Shown here: in pieces, positions 33,955 through 43,336 of the stretch
How positions within the stretch are numbered: the stretch's first letter is position 1
How the letters are laid out: each line of letters begins with the position of its first letter
Assembly: GCA_947496145.1 (NCBI GenBank)
Contig: CANMBS010000034.1
Location: forward strand, 1-57,283
Length of the DNA: 57,283 bases
Reading direction: 5' to 3'
Origin: an uncultured Pseudovibrio sp.
GTDB lineage: Bacteria > Pseudomonadota > Alphaproteobacteria > Rhizobiales > Stappiaceae
Notes under the pieces: generated by a model
Told to the model about the DNA's origin: nothing
Databases searched by the model: none
The model's input: the letters and a program-made list of their open reading frames with translations, nothing else
Made by a program: the position numbers and the translations under genes

Positions 33955-35148
33955 ATGAACATATTGCATATCAATTACTTTGCTGTCGTTCTGACAACAG
34001 CGATTACCCGTGGGGCTGCCATCGTCGCGTTTGCATGGCTTGCTTATGAAGCGTCTGGGGACCTGAAGCTGGTTGGTCTGGTCTTTCTGACCTCTAACCT
34101 GACCAAGATTGTTCTGGGACCCGTCTTAGGAGCATTAATTGACAGTTGGGACCGTAAGGCGCTGGTGATTATCAGCCAGCCCCTGAAAGCACTCGCGTTT
34201 GCGCTACCCTTTATTTTTGGCTGGGGCGCACCTGATATGGTGCTGTTAAGCATGGCGTTTGTTGGTGCATTGGGGCCGATGTTGCTTATCGGTTCGCTGG
34301 ACGCAATTCAGCAAACTTTGACTGAAGCCAGAGACTATCGCCGTGTAACTGCAATTGCAGGTGGGCTTCGGCAGGGGGGAATGGTTGCCGGCGGTGGATT
34401 GACCGGAGCACTTATCGCTTATGTTTCGGTAGACGGAATGTTGCTGGTGATTATCGCGATCTGCCTTATCTCTGCGGGCCTCGCCTTTTTTCTTCCCGCA
34501 CTTAAAGGAGCACCGGGAGGAAAGAAGGAGAATTTTCTCAATAAAGTGAAAAATGGCGTGCTGGAGTTCTCACGACAGCCCCGTTTGCTCCGGCTGGCCC
34601 TGATCTATGGCTTTGGGTTTTCTATCGGTCAGGCTGCGAATGTGCTTCTGCCAGCGCTTGTGAAAGACGGGATCGGGGGCGACAGTTTTGTGTATGGTAT
34701 TGTTGATGGAGCCTGGGCGTTGGGAGGTGTTGTCGCTGCCGTTATCCTGACACGCTACTTCTTCATCAGGTCGCCTCAGAATCTGGAGTATTCCTCTGCT
34801 GTTTTGCTCGGGGCAGTCACCGTCTGCGCAGTACTGCTTTCTCAGGTCTGGACAGCAATTCTGGTTTTCTTGTTGCTGGGCGGCCTGTTCTCAGTCGTGC
34901 GTATTTCTTGTGAAGGCCATTTGCAGGAGATTTGCCCCAATGAGACCATTGGCAGGGTACGAACACACTTTCAAACAACCGTGGGCCTGTTTGGTCTCAT
35001 GGTTCACGGAACCACCGCATTCTTTGAAGGTATTCCATATGCCGCATGGTTTGGAATTTGGGGTGGGTTATGCCTTGTGGTAACGCTCATCATCTGGCGT
35101 GTTGAGAAACAGAGCATGGCTCAAGTGGAAATTGCTGCGACAGAGTAA
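33955..35148 (+). CDS. MFS transporter
   Basis: 397 residues with about 12 hydrophobic segments. The ATG at 33955 opens the first membrane segment (MNILHINYFAVVLTTAI); a TTG at 33877 would add 26 polar residues. The cytoplasmic loop LGPVLGALIDSWDRKALVII is the MFS A-motif between segments 2 and 3. The overall pattern is like EntS-type exporters. It lies 141 bases upstream of the KAS III operon on the same strand, so it may export that pathway's product. Confidence 0.82.
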   Translation: MNILHINYFAVVLTTAITRGAAIVAFAWLAYEASGDLKLVGLVFLTSNLTKIVLGPVLGALIDSWDRKALVIISQPLKALAFALPFIFGWGAPDMVLLSMAFVGALGPMLLIGSLDAIQQTLTEARDYRRVTAIAGGLRQGGMVAGGGLTGALIAYVSVDGMLLVIIAICLISAGLAFFLPALKGAPGGKKENFLNKVKNGVLEFSRQPRLLRLALIYGFGFSIGQAANVLLPALVKDGIGGDSFVYGIVDGAWALGGVVAAVILTRYFFIRSPQNLEYSSAVLLGAVTVCAVLLSQVWTAILVFLLLGGLFSVVRISCEGHLQEICPNETIGRVRTHFQTTVGLFGLMVHGTTAFFEGIPYAAWFGIWGGLCLVVTLIIWRVEKQSMAQVEIAATE

Positions 35149-35288
35149 AACAGCTCTTTGATTGCATAAGCCGCAAGTTGCCGTTAGCCGTACTTATTCT
35201 TCTTGTTGCAATGCAGCTAAAGGCAACCTACGTATTACAGCAGAACGTAAGTTCTGAATGGATTACTGTTTGGTTTCTTGGATCTTTT

Positions 35289-36272
35289 ATGACGTTGCGT
35301 ATTGCTGGATTGGCTCACTCTCTTCCCAAAAGAGCGATAAGTTCGGAAGAGCTTGACCGCATGCATCAAAAGCCAGTGGGATGGTTTGCAAATAACACCG
35401 GTGTACGTTGCCGATACAGATGTGAGAGTGAAACACAGCTTTCTATGGCAAAGGAAGCGGCTTTCGGAGCCGTTGAAATTGCTGGAGTTCACCTCGAACA
35501 GATTGATCTTGTTGTGTCAGCTGCTGCTGTTCCCTATCAACCCCTGCCTGCGATGGCACCTGCAATCCTGCGTGAATTGGGTATCAAAGACGGGCAGGCG
35601 ACGGCCTTTGACGTCAATGCATCCTGTCTGAGCTTTTTAACTGCGCTGGAAACGGTGGAAGCACTCATGGCAACCGGGCGGTATTCGTGTGCCCTGATCG
35701 TCTCGTCTGAAGTGGCTTCACGTGGTCTGCCCTGGCAGGCCGCACCTGCGACAGCTGGCCTGTTTGGCGATGGTGCTGCTGCCGTTGTTGTAAAACCAGC
35801 GAGTAAAGCAACGACCTTTCAGGCGTCTTCACGTAGTTACAGCAGCGCCTATAATGCATGCCAAATCGGGGCAGGGGGCACTCGCTTTAGCTATCAGGAG
35901 CAACCGAAGGAGTTCCACCAGCACAGTTTGTTTGAGATGAATGGTAAGGAGCTCTTCAAGATCACCTCCAGACATTTTGCAGAGTTTGTCGATGCCCTGC
36001 TTGCCAAAGCAGGTTGGCATCGGAATGATATTGATCTCATCATTCCGCATCAGGCCAGCCCTTTGGCGCTCAGGCACCTAATTAAGCAGTGTAGTTTTGA
36101 TGAGGGAAAGGTGATGGATATTGCCGCTGCTTTTGGCAATCAGATTGCAGCTTCCATCCCCTTTACGCTCTCTCAGGCCAGCGCACAGAACAGGCTTACA
36201 GAGGGCATGAACCTGCTGTTTTTAGGAACCGCTGCCGGAGTTTCTTTCGGCGGGGTGGCGATGACCTGTTGA
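35289..36272 (+). CDS. 3-oxoacyl-ACP synthase III-like enzyme
   Basis: 327 residues from ATG 35289; the longer frame from 35178 would add 37 hydrophobic residues foreign to the family. The thiolase-fold triad is complete: Cys113 in DVNASCLSFL, His254 in IIPHQASPLA and Asn284 in AAFGNQIAASIP. The GLFGDGAAAVVV block fits KAS III. It condenses two acyl units with loss of CO2 (KAS III, or OleA-like head-to-head condensation). It opens a five-gene set with almost no gaps; the next gene starts one base after its stop. Confidence 0.88.
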   Translation: MTLRIAGLAHSLPKRAISSEELDRMHQKPVGWFANNTGVRCRYRCESETQLSMAKEAAFGAVEIAGVHLEQIDLVVSAAAVPYQPLPAMAPAILRELGIKDGQATAFDVNASCLSFLTALETVEALMATGRYSCALIVSSEVASRGLPWQAAPATAGLFGDGAAAVVVKPASKATTFQASSRSYSSAYNACQIGAGGTRFSYQEQPKEFHQHSLFEMNGKELFKITSRHFAEFVDALLAKAGWHRNDIDLIIPHQASPLALRHLIKQCSFDEGKVMDIAAAFGNQIAASIPFTLSQASAQNRLTEGMNLLFLGTAAGVSFGGVAMTC

Positions 36273-36273
36273 T

Positions 36274-37260
36274 ATGGCTGTACTCGTAACAGGGGCTACC
36301 GGCTTTTTGGGAAAGCGACTTTGTGAAGCGCTGCTCAGCCGGGGCGAGAGAGTGATCGGGTCAGGCCGGAATGCAATGGCACTGGCCAGTCTGACGGAAA
36401 TGGGAGGGATAGCGCTTTCAAAGGAACTCAGAGAGCCTTTTACAGAACAAGAGAGTGAGCAACTCTGCGATGTGCAGCAAATCGTGCATTGTGCTGCTTT
36501 GTCTTCACCATGGGCACCTTATCAGGCGTTCTATGATGCAAATGTAAGAGTAACGCAAAATACTGTGAGGCTTGCTGAAAGCATTGGGGTGCAGCGATTT
36601 GTTTTCATCTCAACCCCCAGCGTCTACTTCCGGTTTGAAGATCAACGGCTTGTCAGTGAAGATAGCTCCTTGCCCAAACCGGTGAATGCCTATGCCAGAA
36701 CAAAGGCACTGGCGGAAACAGTAGTTCAGCAAAGCACTCTTTCCCAGAAAGTGATTTTACGCCCACGCGGCATTTATGGTGCTGGAGATCAAGCGCTTTT
36801 ACCGCGTCTTATGCGAGCTGCTTCAGCCGGGCCTTTGCCTTTGTTTCGTTCCGGTGTGGCAGCAACGGATTTAACGCATGTGAATGATGTTGTGCAGGCG
36901 GTGATCGCGGCTTTGGAAACTTCTGGGTTACCCGATGCAACACTATGCAATATCTCTGGCGGCAACGCGCTGAATGTGAAGCATGTGATTGAGCGCGCAT
37001 GTGCTATGAAGGGCATCACCCCACGCTGGAAATCTGTTCCTTTTGCACTTGCTCTCCAGCTCACCCGCGCCAGTGAGATAGTTCACAAATGTCTGCCCGC
37101 TCGTCCAGAACCAAAAGTCACGGCCTATTCTCTGGGGCTCTTGGCATTTACACAAACACTGTCTATCGCTCGCGCTTCAAAACTGCTCAACTGGCAACCG
37201 CAGATTTCGTTTGAGGAAGGTTTATCTCTCGTTTTTCCTGAGGGCAGGAGGCAGGTATGA
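36274..37260 (+). CDS. NAD-dependent epimerase/dehydratase (extended SDR)
   Basis: 328 residues. VTGATGFLGKRL is the NAD(P) motif. STPSVYF and the pair Tyr140/Lys144 in NAYARTKALAE are the catalytic residues, and RPRGIYGAGDQALLPRLM is the substrate block of the 3-beta-hydroxysteroid dehydrogenase and OleD-like group. It would reduce a ketone such as the KAS III product. Its stop overlaps the next start by four bases (ATGA). Confidence 0.88.
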   Translation: MAVLVTGATGFLGKRLCEALLSRGERVIGSGRNAMALASLTEMGGIALSKELREPFTEQESEQLCDVQQIVHCAALSSPWAPYQAFYDANVRVTQNTVRLAESIGVQRFVFISTPSVYFRFEDQRLVSEDSSLPKPVNAYARTKALAETVVQQSTLSQKVILRPRGIYGAGDQALLPRLMRAASAGPLPLFRSGVAATDLTHVNDVVQAVIAALETSGLPDATLCNISGGNALNVKHVIERACAMKGITPRWKSVPFALALQLTRASEIVHKCLPARPEPKVTAYSLGLLAFTQTLSIARASKLLNWQPQISFEEGLSLVFPEGRRQV

Positions 37261-38081
37261 AGGTCTATTTTGCAAATTCATCCTACATTTCAGCGCCAGA
37301 ATGGGCAGTCTTGCGCGGAGGCAGCAGAAAGAAGCTTAAACTGCACGTGCGCTATGGCATCTTCGAGCATCCAGTGCATGGTTTGACGTTGATTGATACG
37401 GGCTATGGGCCCAGTGTACTGTCTGCCCCGAACCGCAGTTTTGCGCTGAAGGCCTATTCCAGGCTCTTCAAAGCCCATCCTGATCCACTAGGTGAACTTT
37501 CCAATGTTTTGCAAAGATTTGACTGCACAACGGACGATGTAAAGCAAATCATCATAACGCATTTCCATGCGGATCACGTGAGCGAGCTTAAGGCGTTTCC
37601 AAATGCGCGGCTGTATTGCAACCTTGATGCATTGGCCAGCCTGCGTTCTCGCAGCAGTTTTGGCAACTTAATGCAAGGAGGCTTTAAGGAGCTTCTGCCT
37701 GATCCGGCACGACCTTCAATCGTCGACATAATGCAGAAAACACGGGTTCTGTTACCCTGGGACCTTGGTGATGCCTATGACCTTTTGGGAGATGGCACCG
37801 TTCTGGCGGTTCCGCTGCCGGGGCACGCTCTTGGGCATTTTGGAGTTTGCTTTCCCAAACTTTCGACCCCGCTGCTTTATGGGTGTGATGCACAATGGGT
37901 TCGGGCCGCAATTTTAAAAGATCGTGCCCCTCGCTCTCCGTTACGGTTGGTCTATCATGATGCTGAGGCTGTTAACGCAAGCAACTTGCTGTGTCGCCGA
38001 TTTGCAGAAGCGGGAGGGGATCTTGTGCTGTGCCATGATCATAAGCCAGGTAAATATGACTTAGGTGCACAAGACGAATGA
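37257..38081 (+). CDS. Metallo-beta-lactamase-fold hydrolase
   Basis: 274 residues. The zinc motif HFHADH (102-107 in IIITHFHADHVSELKAF), the later His in PLPGHALGHFGV, the Asp in LLYGCDAQW and the final His in LVLCHDHKPG form a two-zinc site. The pattern resembles lactonase/thioesterase members such as AHL lactonases. In this operon it could release or open an acyl intermediate. It overlaps its neighbours by four bases on both sides. Confidence 0.85.
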   Translation: MKVYFANSSYISAPEWAVLRGGSRKKLKLHVRYGIFEHPVHGLTLIDTGYGPSVLSAPNRSFALKAYSRLFKAHPDPLGELSNVLQRFDCTTDDVKQIIITHFHADHVSELKAFPNARLYCNLDALASLRSRSSFGNLMQGGFKELLPDPARPSIVDIMQKTRVLLPWDLGDAYDLLGDGTVLAVPLPGHALGHFGVCFPKLSTPLLYGCDAQWVRAAILKDRAPRSPLRLVYHDAEAVNASNLLCRRFAEAGGDLVLCHDHKPGKYDLGAQDE

Positions 38082-39382
38082 TGGTTCAAACCGCGCTTCT
38101 TTCGGGCCTTTACTCCTATTATCAAACCCGACGATCCTCTCGTCTCACCAGAGCACAACTGGAATGGGTTCAGCGCAGAAAGTTGCAGCATTGGCTGAAA
38201 AAGCATGTGCCGGGTGTGCGGGCCTGTGAAGACCTGAGGGGTTTGACCCCCGAGACACTAAGCACTGCTCCCTTAATGGATAAAGCAAAGTTGATGGCTG
38301 ATTTTGCCACCTACAATCAGCCTTGCATTACAGAGGAAACTGCATGGCAGGCGTTTCATGGGAGCAAGAGATACGGCAGATACACAATTGGCGCGAGCAC
38401 TGGAACATCGGGAAATCGTGGATTATTTGTTGTTTCCGAGCAAGAACGGTTTCGCTGGCTTGGAGCAATTCTTGCAAAAGCGCTGCCGGGTTTTTGGTGT
38501 GGTAAGGAACGGGTTGCAATTGTACTGCCACTCAATACCCCGCTTTACAACAGCGCCAATGAGACCTCTCTTATCTCGCTACGCTTCTTTGATTTGACCA
38601 GGCCATTGGAAGAGTTACTGCCAGACCTTGTGGGTTTTGACCCAACAACGCTGGTTGCCCCACCAAAAGTGCTCGGCTGGCTGGCAGGAAAAGATACGCC
38701 GCTAAATCCAAAAACTGTTTTTTCCGCCGCTGAAACACTGGATGATCTGGAGAAAGGTCGCATAGAACAGCGTTTTGGTGCACCATTGCGACAAATCTAT
38801 ATGGCAACTGAAGGCTTACTTGCCGTCTCCTGCACGCATGGGAATTTACATCTCTCCGAAGATGCGATGTTTTTTGAGTGGGACAGTATTGACGAAGTGA
38901 GCGGGCTTAAAGTGCCGATTATCAGCGATTTTTCGCGACAAACTCAAATCATGCTGCGCTACCGGCTTAATGACCTTTTGGAGCTGTGTCACCAGCCTTG
39001 CTCTTGTGGCTCTCCGCTCTCCGTCGCCAAACGAGTGGTCGGGCGTCAGGACGACTGTTTTCATCTCACCTCACTGAGGGCCGGAGCAGAACACATCATG
39101 ATTACGCCGGATGTTATTCGAAACGCGGTGGTCGATAGTTGTCGGGACATAAAAGACTTCCGGGTCATCCAAAGATCCGCAGGCTGTGTTGATCTGGTGC
39201 TTCAGGATGGAGTTGAGAAAAATGTACAAGATGCGGCACAAACTGCTCTTTTCAACCTTCTTGCCGGCTATGGCGCTCAGGCTAAAATAACATGCAAAAC
39301 TGAAAGGTTAGATGAGGTTCCGGCCCGAAAACTCAGGCGTGTGGAGAATGCAGCCTTAATGACGGAGCCTGCTGGTGATTAA
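38078..39382 (+). CDS. F390-synthetase/PaaK-like adenylate-forming enzyme
   Basis: 434 residues of the ANL-like coenzyme F390 synthetase and PaaK group. YTIGASTGTSGNRGLFVVS holds the Ser/Thr/Gly AMP loop, IYMATEGLLAVSC the second nucleotide motif with its Glu, LCHQPCSCGSPLS a cysteine cluster like the PaaK zinc site, and VPARKLRRV the C-terminal lysine region. It should activate a carboxylic acid as an adenylate. It belongs, as far as can be recalled, to a set of putative adenylate-forming enzymes of unknown function. It overlaps the next gene by 8 bases. Confidence 0.8.
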   Translation: MMVQTALLSGLYSYYQTRRSSRLTRAQLEWVQRRKLQHWLKKHVPGVRACEDLRGLTPETLSTAPLMDKAKLMADFATYNQPCITEETAWQAFHGSKRYGRYTIGASTGTSGNRGLFVVSEQERFRWLGAILAKALPGFWCGKERVAIVLPLNTPLYNSANETSLISLRFFDLTRPLEELLPDLVGFDPTTLVAPPKVLGWLAGKDTPLNPKTVFSAAETLDDLEKGRIEQRFGAPLRQIYMATEGLLAVSCTHGNLHLSEDAMFFEWDSIDEVSGLKVPIISDFSRQTQIMLRYRLNDLLELCHQPCSCGSPLSVAKRVVGRQDDCFHLTSLRAGAEHIMITPDVIRNAVVDSCRDIKDFRVIQRSAGCVDLVLQDGVEKNVQDAAQTALFNLLAGYGAQAKITCKTERLDEVPARKLRRVENAALMTEPAGD

Positions 39383-40547
39383 GCGCATTTTGATCACAGG
39401 AGCGCGTGCTCCGGTTGCTGCACATATTGCAGGTTTGCTGATCGATGCTGGTTACACCGTTTTTTGCGGTGACACACCTCGCTTTCCGATTTGCAGGGGC
39501 TTGCGTGGTGCCGCAGGTTACATTCGGTTGCCAGCCCCAAAACAGCAGTTTACTGGCTTTGCAGATGAGCTTCAGCGCGTCCTTCAGTACCATGAGATCG
39601 ACTGGGTGGTTCCGACTTGTGAGGAAGTCTTCTATCTGGCAATGGCATGGCCACTGCTAAAAACACGGGCAAAGCTGTTTGCTCCTTCCCTTTCCACTCT
39701 CACAGTTGCTCACAGCAAGCACAGGTTCATTCAGCAGCTGAAGAAGCTGAAAGTTCCGTGTCCCAGAACGCACCTTCTGCAAAACAATGATGACCTGTGC
39801 AATTTGCAGGAACATTGCTCTGAGCTTGTTTTCAAACCAGTGTGGTCGCGGTTTGGGAAGTACACACTGCTTAAGCCTCACGCTGCGCAGTTGAAGCATG
39901 TTTGCCCCACAATCATGCAGCCATGGGTAGCGCAGGAATTTGTATCGGGAACCGAAATCTGCGTTTATGGCTTTGCAAAGCAAGGACAATTACTCGGAGC
40001 CACATGTTATCTGCCACGCTACCGGGCAGGGAAGGCCGCCAGCATTTACTTTGACCCGGTTTGCTGCCCTGACTTTGTGCGGTTGCTCACCCGATATGTG
40101 GAAGCGACGGCTTGGGAGGGGCAGATTGCTATGGATGCTATCTGGCAGGCGGATGGCAAAATCCTGCCGATTGAGTGCAATCCCAGAGCCACCAGCGGCG
40201 TACATTTTTTTCAAAGCTCAGAACTGTTCGCAAAGTGTTTTGTTGAAGGCGCTGGAGCCGCAACCCCAAGCGATGACAGATCTTTGATGGTGCCAGCAGC
40301 TATGTGGTTCTACGGTCTGCCAAAAGCCGTGAAAAATGGCAGATTTCGGAGATTTATGCGTGATTTTTCAGCAGCTGATGATGCTTTGCGGGCGAGTGGC
40401 CGGTCTGTTCACCTTGGCAAACAGCTCTTATCGCTTGCTGAGTTTGCAGTGGGTGCCATTATGACAGGCAAAACTCTGCAAGCAGCGTCTACCCACGATA
40501 TCGAATGGGACGGGCCTCAAAGTTCTGTGGCATTGCCAGCGCTTTAG
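39375..40547 (+). CDS. ATP-grasp ligase
   Basis: 390 residues; GTG start inside the end of the preceding gene. RILITGARAPVAAHIAGLL is the pre-ATP-grasp Rossmann part; KHRFIQQLKKLKVPCPRTHLL, VFKPVWSRFG and QEFVSGTEICVYG form the ATP site, and ECNPRATSGVHFF the Mg2+ site (Glu, Asn). The last 90 residues have no known motif. ATP-grasp enzymes join a carboxylate to an amine or thiol through an acyl phosphate, so this may couple an amino acid to the acyl product. It closes the operon. Confidence 0.82.
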   Translation: MIKRILITGARAPVAAHIAGLLIDAGYTVFCGDTPRFPICRGLRGAAGYIRLPAPKQQFTGFADELQRVLQYHEIDWVVPTCEEVFYLAMAWPLLKTRAKLFAPSLSTLTVAHSKHRFIQQLKKLKVPCPRTHLLQNNDDLCNLQEHCSELVFKPVWSRFGKYTLLKPHAAQLKHVCPTIMQPWVAQEFVSGTEICVYGFAKQGQLLGATCYLPRYRAGKAASIYFDPVCCPDFVRLLTRYVEATAWEGQIAMDAIWQADGKILPIECNPRATSGVHFFQSSELFAKCFVEGAGAATPSDDRSLMVPAAMWFYGLPKAVKNGRFRRFMRDFSAADDALRASGRSVHLGKQLLSLAEFAVGAIMTGKTLQAASTHDIEWDGPQSSVALPAL

Positions 40548-40647
40548 GAGTGAGATTTTAAAGGTCACTTTGAGTAGGTTTATAGCGGAACTGCCAATTT
40601 AACCTGATACTATTCGCAAGGTTTTGTGGAGTGACAGCAAAACCAAT

Positions 40648-40668
40648 CTCCAGAGACAAGCTCTGGAG
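40648..40668. terminator. Convergent terminator hairpin
   Basis: CTCCAGAG / CTCTGGAG, an 8-bp perfect stem with a 5-base loop. It lies between the + strand ATP-grasp gene and the minus-strand dimethylglycine dehydrogenase. There is no good T-run on either side. Confidence 0.55.
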
Positions 40669-40716
40669 AAAAGATGCGATCAAAATCAGAGTTACAAGAC
40701 AGTACTGAGCGAACGC

Positions 40717-43278
40717 TTAGCTGCGGGGCTTCAGGTTTTCCGGATCGTAAAGGGGGGCATAACCAATGCCTGCCACTTCAACCGGGTACTCCTCATCGAA
40801 GTAAGAAATCGCAAGCTTGCGGCCTTCATCACAGTACTCTTTTGGCAGGTAGGCGAGGGCAATGTTTTTGCCGATGCTGGGACCATAGGCGATGGATGTT
40901 GTATAGGAACGGCGACCAAGTTCATCCATCAGGGTTTCACCAGTCTCAGGATGCATCACCGGCAGATTGCCCACCGGGAAGCGAGCAACACCATCCTTGT
41001 CGATGTTATCCGTCATCACCAATGTACAAAGCATGGCTGGCTGTGCTTCACGAGCACGATACTCAACATGCTTTTCCTTGCCCCGGAACTCTGAGGCCTT
41101 CACCTTCGGTCGCGCCAGATCAGCTTCAAAGAGGTTGTACTGGGTATGCAGATCAGCATTTTGCAGGCGCAGGGATTTTTCAAGGCGGCGAGAGTTCGCG
41201 TAAGTCTCTACGCCAACAGCAATCACACCAATCTCTCGAAGCGCATCCCAAACGGCAAGACCATCTTCATAGCGCATGTGCAGTTCCCAGCCTTGCTCAC
41301 CCACATAGGAGATGCGAAAAGCTGAGACAGTTTTGCCTGCAATGGTGATCTTGCGGATTGCTGCAAACGGGAAACTCTCAATGCTCAAGGCATCAGGGTC
41401 TTCAACCACCTTCTGCAGGTTCTCGCGGGCGTTGGGACCCCAGATGCCGATGGTCGTGTAATCTTCAGTCACATCGGAGATGGTCACATCCCAGCCGTTA
41501 TCATCTGCAACGCGCTGCATGTAAACGAGATCGCGAGGGCCTGCATCAGCGCCATTCACCAGTCGGCAACGATCCTCCATACGGAACACGGTAAAGTCGG
41601 CACGTACATTGCCATCATCATCCAGCATATGAGTGTAGATGCCTTTGCCGATGTTATTGTCACCGCCAATCTTTGCAGCACACAGCCACTCCAGCAGCGC
41701 CACATGATCTGGGCCGGAGATGTCTGTCATGTGGAAGTGCGAAAGGTTGATAATGCCGCAATCCTCGCTCATCTCCAGATGCTCGGCATTGGAAACCCGC
41801 CAGAAATGCCGGTTGTCCCACTCGTTTTCTCGCTCAGGAACCCGGTTTCCATGTTTGACCAGCAGATGTTCGTTGGCCGCATACCCATGCGCCCGCTCCC
41901 AGCCGCCCAGCTCCATGAAATAGCCACCCAGCTCCACTTCGCGTTCATAAAACGGAGACCGGCGAATACCACGGGCGTTAGCAAACGGCTCACGCGGGTG
42001 AACAGGTGGATTGTAAATCTTCTTTGCTGTCTCCCAGCAGCGATCATGAATGTACTGCTCTTTCAGTTGAAATTCGTTGAAGCGAGAAAAATCGATAGAG
42101 TTATGATCGATATGGGTCTTACCATGTGTCATCCAGTCAGCAATCAGCTTGCCCATGCCCGGACCGTCCTTGATCCAAATGCCCACCGCATACCAAAGCC
42201 CGCGCAGTTTGCGGCTTTCGCCCATGGAAGGGCCTCCATCTGTGGAGGTTTGCAAAAGACCATTGAAGGAATGGCTTTCATTGAACCCAAGTTCGGCCAG
42301 AACCGGTGTCAGCTCCATAGCCTTTTCAAGCGGCTCAATCACATCCTCAAGCACAAGATCCCGTTGTGAGGGGGACAAGCGAGCCTGATCCTTTTCCAAA
42401 ATTTCACGGGGATGAACAAGACGAGGGTTTTCCTCGTAATAATAACCCCATTCAATCTGACCGCCTTCAGTGCTCTTCGGGTCACCGGTATCACGCATAT
42501 AGGCAGAGTTGCCCTGATCGCGTAAAAGCGGCATCCCGATTTCAACGCCAGTGCCTTCATATTCATTGTAAGGGCCGAAGAAAGTGAGCGGGTGATCCAC
42601 TGGCATCACCGGCAGGTCTTCACCAGCCATCTCCGCAATCAGGCGACCCCAAAGGCCAGCGCACACCACCACATGGTCCGCATGGATTGTCCCGCGTTCT
42701 GTCACCACGCCCGTGATGCGGCCATTGTCGGTCACCAGTTCCAGAGCAGAGGTATTTGCGAAAATCTTCAGCTTGCCACTGTCAACGCCCTGATCAATCA
42801 GCTTTCCGGCGACAGTCTGAGAGCGCGGAACCACAAGACCAGCATCAGGGTCCCACATGGCTCCTTGAATCTGATCTTCTTCCAGAAGAGGGAACTTCTC
42901 TTTTGCTTCCGCAGTGCTGATGATCTTCACATTGGTGCCGAACGCTTTGCCAGAGTCAACCCGGCGCTTCAGCTCCGCCATGCGCTCATCATCGCCTACA
43001 CGCGCCACTTCCAGCCCGCCGATCCGTGCGTAATGCCCCATCTTCTCATAAAAATCCATGGAGTACATGGTGGTCCAGCAGGTCAGCAGATCATGGCTGG
43101 TCGCGTAGCAGAAATCAGAGGCGTGAGCGGTGGACCCTATATCTGTCGGAATCCCAGACTTGTCGATCCCGACTATATCTTCCCACCCGTTCTCAATAAG
43201 GTGATGGATCACCGAGGCTCCAACAATGCCGCCAGCGCCAACAATCACAACTTTCGCTTTGTCTGGAAATGCGGACAT
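40717..43278 (-). CDS. Dimethylglycine/sarcosine dehydrogenase-like flavoprotein
   Basis: 853 residues, the length of mammalian-type dimethylglycine dehydrogenase. VVIVGAGGIVGASVIHHL is the FAD site; DIGSTAHASDF carries His52 at the place of the covalent FAD histidine. The DAO domain runs to about 430 and the GcvT-like folate domain from about 460 to the end (DISGPDHVALLEWL, YVGEQGWELHMRYEDGLAVWDAL). It removes a methyl group from dimethylglycine (or sarcosine) and loads formaldehyde onto tetrahydrofolate. With gbcAB and soxBDAG it fills the middle step from betaine to glycine. The substrate is inferred from context. Confidence 0.82.
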   Translation of the reverse strand: MSAFPDKAKVVIVGAGGIVGASVIHHLIENGWEDIVGIDKSGIPTDIGSTAHASDFCYATSHDLLTCWTTMYSMDFYEKMGHYARIGGLEVARVGDDERMAELKRRVDSGKAFGTNVKIISTAEAKEKFPLLEEDQIQGAMWDPDAGLVVPRSQTVAGKLIDQGVDSGKLKIFANTSALELVTDNGRITGVVTERGTIHADHVVVCAGLWGRLIAEMAGEDLPVMPVDHPLTFFGPYNEYEGTGVEIGMPLLRDQGNSAYMRDTGDPKSTEGGQIEWGYYYEENPRLVHPREILEKDQARLSPSQRDLVLEDVIEPLEKAMELTPVLAELGFNESHSFNGLLQTSTDGGPSMGESRKLRGLWYAVGIWIKDGPGMGKLIADWMTHGKTHIDHNSIDFSRFNEFQLKEQYIHDRCWETAKKIYNPPVHPREPFANARGIRRSPFYEREVELGGYFMELGGWERAHGYAANEHLLVKHGNRVPERENEWDNRHFWRVSNAEHLEMSEDCGIINLSHFHMTDISGPDHVALLEWLCAAKIGGDNNIGKGIYTHMLDDDGNVRADFTVFRMEDRCRLVNGADAGPRDLVYMQRVADDNGWDVTISDVTEDYTTIGIWGPNARENLQKVVEDPDALSIESFPFAAIRKITIAGKTVSAFRISYVGEQGWELHMRYEDGLAVWDALREIGVIAVGVETYANSRRLEKSLRLQNADLHTQYNLFEADLARPKVKASEFRGKEKHVEYRAREAQPAMLCTLVMTDNIDKDGVARFPVGNLPVMHPETGETLMDELGRRSYTTSIAYGPSIGKNIALAYLPKEYCDEGRKLAISYFDEEYPVEVAGIGYAPLYDPENLKPRS

Positions 43279-43336
43279 GATCTCAATCCTTTACTTCAGT
43301 GGAGCACTCGCTGGTTTGGGGAATTTGCTAAGGGCA

